Shown here piece after piece: positions 7,472 through 9,215 of a stretch of DNA of 9,215 nucleotides. The DNA is taken from contig JAKAUH010000889.1 of the NCBI GenBank assembly GCA_021818605.1, forward strand, positions 1-9,215, written 5' to 3'. This stretch comes from Planctomycetota bacterium. Lineage in GTDB: Bacteria > Planctomycetota > Planctomycetia > Isosphaerales > Isosphaeraceae. Each line of letters starts with the position of its first letter. Position 1 is the stretch's first letter. Made by a program: the position numbers and the translations under genes. The notes under the pieces were generated by a model. The model was not told the DNA's origin. It saw only the letters and a program-made list of their open reading frames with translations, and did no database searches.

Positions 7472-8309
7472 ACTGCTTCGGTTCGTCGGCGAACACCTCG
7501 TTGAGCACCATCGCCAGCCGGATTCCCGACTGGTAGAGCCGCCGGCGCGCCACCGGCAGGTTCGCCTGCTGGTAGCGTTCGCCGAGCTTCGTCCCCTTTC
7601 TGATCATGCGGCCGGTGGCCGGGTTGCTGTATGCCTTGCGGGCCGCGCGCAGGCTCTCGGTGGCCCAGTCCTCGACGCGGCCCGACATCGTCCGGGCGCG
7701 TGCCTCGGGTGTGTCCATCGCCACGAGCACATCGAGCCACTTGCCCTCATCGGTGCCGGCCCGAAGAATCATGTCGCTGTCCCAGAGCCGGTGCAGGTTC
7801 GTGCCCTGGTCGAAGAACTGGATCTGCGTGTCGTTGCCGCCGCGATCGTGGTTCTCGCCGACGTGCAGTGGCATGTGCAGGTCCTCGACCAGATGGACGA
7901 GGAACCGCAGCGCGAACCGACGCTCGGCCAGCGGCCGGCGGCGATCCTTGAGGATCGCGCGGAACTCGCGGATCTTGGGGACGATGTCGCCCTTCTCGGG
8001 GACATTGCCAGCAAACCGGTCGGCGTAGTGGTCCTGATCGAGCGGAACGTCAACATAGTGCCAGGGGCCGCTCCCCTTGACGTCCCGCCGATGCTCGTCG
8101 GCCCAGGTCGAGGCCTCGGCCAGCGTCTCGCCCGGCTCGAGCAGCTCGGCGACGGCGGCCTTCGCCTGCGGCGTCAGGTGCTTCTCGGCCAGCTTACCCG
8201 CCAGCCGATGGCCGAGCGGACCCCAGGCCCACGCGGTGGATGCCGCCGACGCGGCCAGCCACGCGGTGACAAGAACGGTCAATCGGAACTTTCGCATCGA
8301 GTCCATCAT
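7470..8309 (-). CDS. Secreted S1/P1-family zinc nuclease
   Basis: A 279-residue protein of the S1/P1 nuclease family: trinuclear-zinc enzymes that cut single-stranded DNA and RNA to 5'-nucleotides and often have 3'-nucleotidase activity. The N-terminus is a signal peptide (basic MRKFR, hydrophobic core, ASTAWA cleavage site after residue 28), so mature protein begins with Trp29 in WGPLGH. The family requires the mature N-terminal Trp as a zinc ligand, which confirms the processing. All nine expected ligands can be placed: Trp29, His34, Asp71 (STWADEHRR), His84 (WHYVDVP), His139, Asp143 and His149 (HLVEDLHMPLH), then His173 and Asp177 (NLHRLWD). The block GENHDRGGNDTQIQFF between them is also typical. 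Length and spacing are normal, so the enzyme should be active outside the cytoplasm. The start could be 8309, 8306 or, more compactly, Met5 at 8297; none has a strong ribosome binding site. It appears to be the first gene of a leftward operon. Confidence 0.92.
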   Translation of the reverse strand: MMDSMRKFRLTVLVTAWLAASAASTAWAWGPLGHRLAGKLAEKHLTPQAKAAVAELLEPGETLAEASTWADEHRRDVKGSGPWHYVDVPLDQDHYADRFAGNVPEKGDIVPKIREFRAILKDRRRPLAERRFALRFLVHLVEDLHMPLHVGENHDRGGNDTQIQFFDQGTNLHRLWDSDMILRAGTDEGKWLDVLVAMDTPEARARTMSGRVEDWATESLRAARKAYSNPATGRMIRKGTKLGERYQQANLPVARRRLYQSGIRLAMVLNEVFADEPKQ

Positions 8310-8434
8310 GGATTACTCGGTGGTTGTCGTGAACGAAGATCGACGAGCCACCGATGCTACGGACTTGAGCGGTCGGTGAATAGCCTCGCCGCGCGGGTTG
8401 GCGCGGCGGGGCGCGAGACGGCAGGATGCCCTCC
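8310..8434. other. Intergenic region: likely promoter area of the nuclease operon
   Basis: This is the gap between the dead hydrolase gene and the nuclease start. It contains one strong GC-rich hairpin (8384-8411, listed separately) and below it about 70 bases where a promoter for the leftward genes would have to lie. I could not identify convincing -35 and -10 hexamers. Confidence 0.4.
8384..8411 (-). terminator. GC-rich hairpin downstream of the hydrolase remnant
   Basis: CCTCGCCGCGC (8384-8394) pairs with GCGCGGCGGGG (8401-8411), giving an 11 bp stem with a single G-T wobble and a six-base loop, GGGTTG. It begins about 23 bases past the hydrolase stop codon in the transcript direction, where a terminator is expected. 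No U-run follows (CTATTCACC comes next), so it would be an atypical terminator or only a transcript-stabilising structure. Confidence 0.45.
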
Positions 8435-9039
8435 TCATGTCGTGACGACTGTGGTCGACGCCGCGGCCAGGCAGGAGTCGGCGAAGTCCGCCAGGATCTG
8501 GTTGAACTGGCCGTGGTACTCGAACAGCCCCAGGTGCCGCGCCGGCGCGAGCGTGACCGGCACCGCGCCGGGAATGTTCCGGGCGATGTGACGACCCGCT
8601 TCGGGCATGGTCGTCACGTCGCGGTCGCCGATGACGAGCGTCGGGACCGAGATTGTCGGCAACGTCGACGATTCGTCGAACGCCATCATGCCGAACATGC
8701 CCCGCGCCAGGACGTCCGGCCGGGCCTTCAGCATCAACCGCGAGAGGAACTCCTCCTGGGCCGGCGTGCCGGGCCCGGCGAACGACTGCTTGCGGGTCGA
8801 GCGCTGGAGCGACCCGTTGATCGAGCTCAGCCAGTTCATCTGCCAGACCAGCGGCCAGAGTGCGATCGTCAATGGACCACCGCCAAACCGGCGACGCGCG
8901 TCCCCACCGCCCCGGGAAACAGCCGGCAAAAGGTGAGCAGGATCATGCCGCCCATGCTGTGACCCACCAGGATGGCCGGTCGATCGCCGACTGTCGCCAG
9001 CACAGCTTCCAGGTCGGAGGCCAAATTCTCCATGCTGTA
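8435..9039 (-). pseudogene. Alpha/beta hydrolase, truncated at the N-terminus and frameshifted
   Basis: Remnant of an alpha/beta-hydrolase gene, read in two frames. The first piece runs from about 9039 to the TGA at 8869-8871. From the ATG at 9031-9033 it encodes 54 residues, including the nucleophile elbow AILVGHSMGG followed by MILLTFCRLFP and ending TRVAGLAVVH. The second piece uses another frame from about 8880, picks up at PLTIALWPLVWQMNWL, and continues through SFAGPGTPAQEEF, VPTLVIGDRDVTTMPEAG (the acid) and LAPARHLGLFEYH (the histidine) to the stop at 8435. From my knowledge of the family, about 25-30 residues should lie between these pieces, so an internal deletion that changed the frame is the simplest explanation. 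The N-terminal part with the oxyanion-hole HG motif is missing: an in-frame TAA (9040-9042) sits two codons before the ATG and the upstream DNA is a palindromic repeat. A functional short protein is unlikely. A sequencing or assembly error could explain the frame change but not the lost N-terminus. Confidence 0.8.
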
Positions 9040-9058
9040 TTACGCCGGCAGAAAAGTC

Positions 9059-9109
9059 GGTCAGGCTCTCAGCCTGACACGCCTTCATTGTCAGGCTGAG
9101 AGCCTGACC
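9059..9109. repeat. 21 bp perfect inverted repeat with 9 bp spacer, REPIN-like
   Basis: The arms at 9059-9079 and 9089-9109 are exact reverse complements around the spacer 9080-9088. Each arm contains its own near-palindrome, GTCAGGCT-CTC-AGCCTGAC or its complement with GAG in the centre. The DNA or RNA can therefore fold as one long stem or as two small hairpins. Two inverted copies of a short palindromic unit is the architecture of REP doublets (REPINs), which are moved by RAYT transposases acting in trans. No transposase is visible here. The absence of a T-run argues against an ordinary terminator. Calling it REPIN-like is inference; the repeat itself is plain in the sequence. Confidence 0.85.
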
Positions 9110-9111
9110 TA

Positions 9112-9215
9112 GTGCGCCTGTAATTGCATCGAATCAGCAGGGTGCAAGTCCCTGTCGGGATGTTCTGGCATCTCGTAACCGAAGGTAACTGCGTCGCCGC
9201 GAGGCGGGGTGGAGA
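9112..9215 (+). mobile_element. 5' end of a group II intron (partial, runs off the window)
   Basis: The segment starts with GTGCGCC, which fits the GUGYG 5' consensus of bacterial group II introns, and then reads like the beginning of ribozyme domain I. CAGGG (9138-9142) pairs with CCCTG (9150-9154) around TGCAAGT. GGGATG (9157-9162) pairs with CATCTC (9169-9174) with one wobble. CGCC-GCGA-GGCG (9195-9206) is a stem closed by a GNRA tetraloop. The phrases GGTGCAAGTCC and CCGAAGGTAACTGCGTC resemble domain I text I recall from bacterial group II introns. No protein is encoded in this part; a reverse transcriptase/maturase gene would be expected several hundred bases to the right on the same strand. 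The exact 5' splice point is set by the GTGCG match and could be off if the motif is fortuitous. The intron class cannot be assigned from about 100 bases. Confidence 0.65.

Noticed and set aside
6331..7536. A 401-codon open plus-strand frame opposite the phosphatase gene
   Set aside because: It is the mirror frame of the HAL2-like gene, whose metal-binding motifs are complete; the plus-strand product resembles no family I know.
9034..9088. The 9088 start of the 217-residue hydrolase ORF as the true start
   Set aside because: Residues from this start down to about 8880 are out of frame with the hydrolase homology, which in that interval is encoded in another frame (SDLEAVL and GHSMGG), and the start codon lies inside the inverted repeat.
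1..9215. CRISPR array, tRNA or rRNA gene, integrase or defence system
   Set aside because: I found no regularly spaced repeats, no tRNA-like cloverleaf with a recognisable anticodon arm, no rRNA motifs, and no protein with nuclease-effector, integrase or toxin-antitoxin signatures. The S1/P1 enzyme is a secreted digestive-type nuclease, not a defence effector.

Overview
The window is GC-rich and codon-dense, with strong third-position GC that produces long spurious antisense reading frames. The gene set suggests a Planctomycetota genome, most likely an Isosphaerales-like lineage: a GT-C glycosyltransferase, a giant AsmA-type protein, a bacterial lipase-maturation-factor homologue, a secreted S1/P1 nuclease, and an alpha/beta hydrolase of a type I associate with that phylum. 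The taxonomic call is an inference from gene content and composition; no rRNA or marker gene is present.

Left part, plus strand: a membrane glycosyltransferase of the GT39/ArnT class (123-1472) is followed, after a 126 bp non-coding gap with possible alternative hairpins, by a 1083-residue AsmA-like envelope protein (1599-4850). Both point to envelope or lipid/glycan work.

Middle and right part, minus strand: a probable operon runs leftward from an S1/P1 nuclease (8309-7470) through a HAL2/CysQ-type 3'(2'),5'-bisphosphate nucleotidase (7455-6442) to a lipase maturation factor homologue (6377-4779). The first two are 14 bp apart, and the phosphatase ribosome binding site overlaps the nuclease stop codon. 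The last gene meets the AsmA gene tail to tail, with a 72 bp overlap of coding sequence.

Right edge: an alpha/beta hydrolase gene (8435-9039, minus) looks dead. Its N-terminal half is missing and an internal deletion shifts the frame, although the Ser, Asp and His expected for catalysis can all still be read. Just beyond the truncated end lies a perfect 21 bp inverted repeat with a 9 bp spacer. Two bases after it, what looks like the 5' end of a group II intron starts (9112, GTGCGCC) and runs off the window. This junction of broken gene, palindromic element and intron is the most interesting part. The rest looks like ordinary chromosomal genes, and I see no new defence or biosynthetic system.
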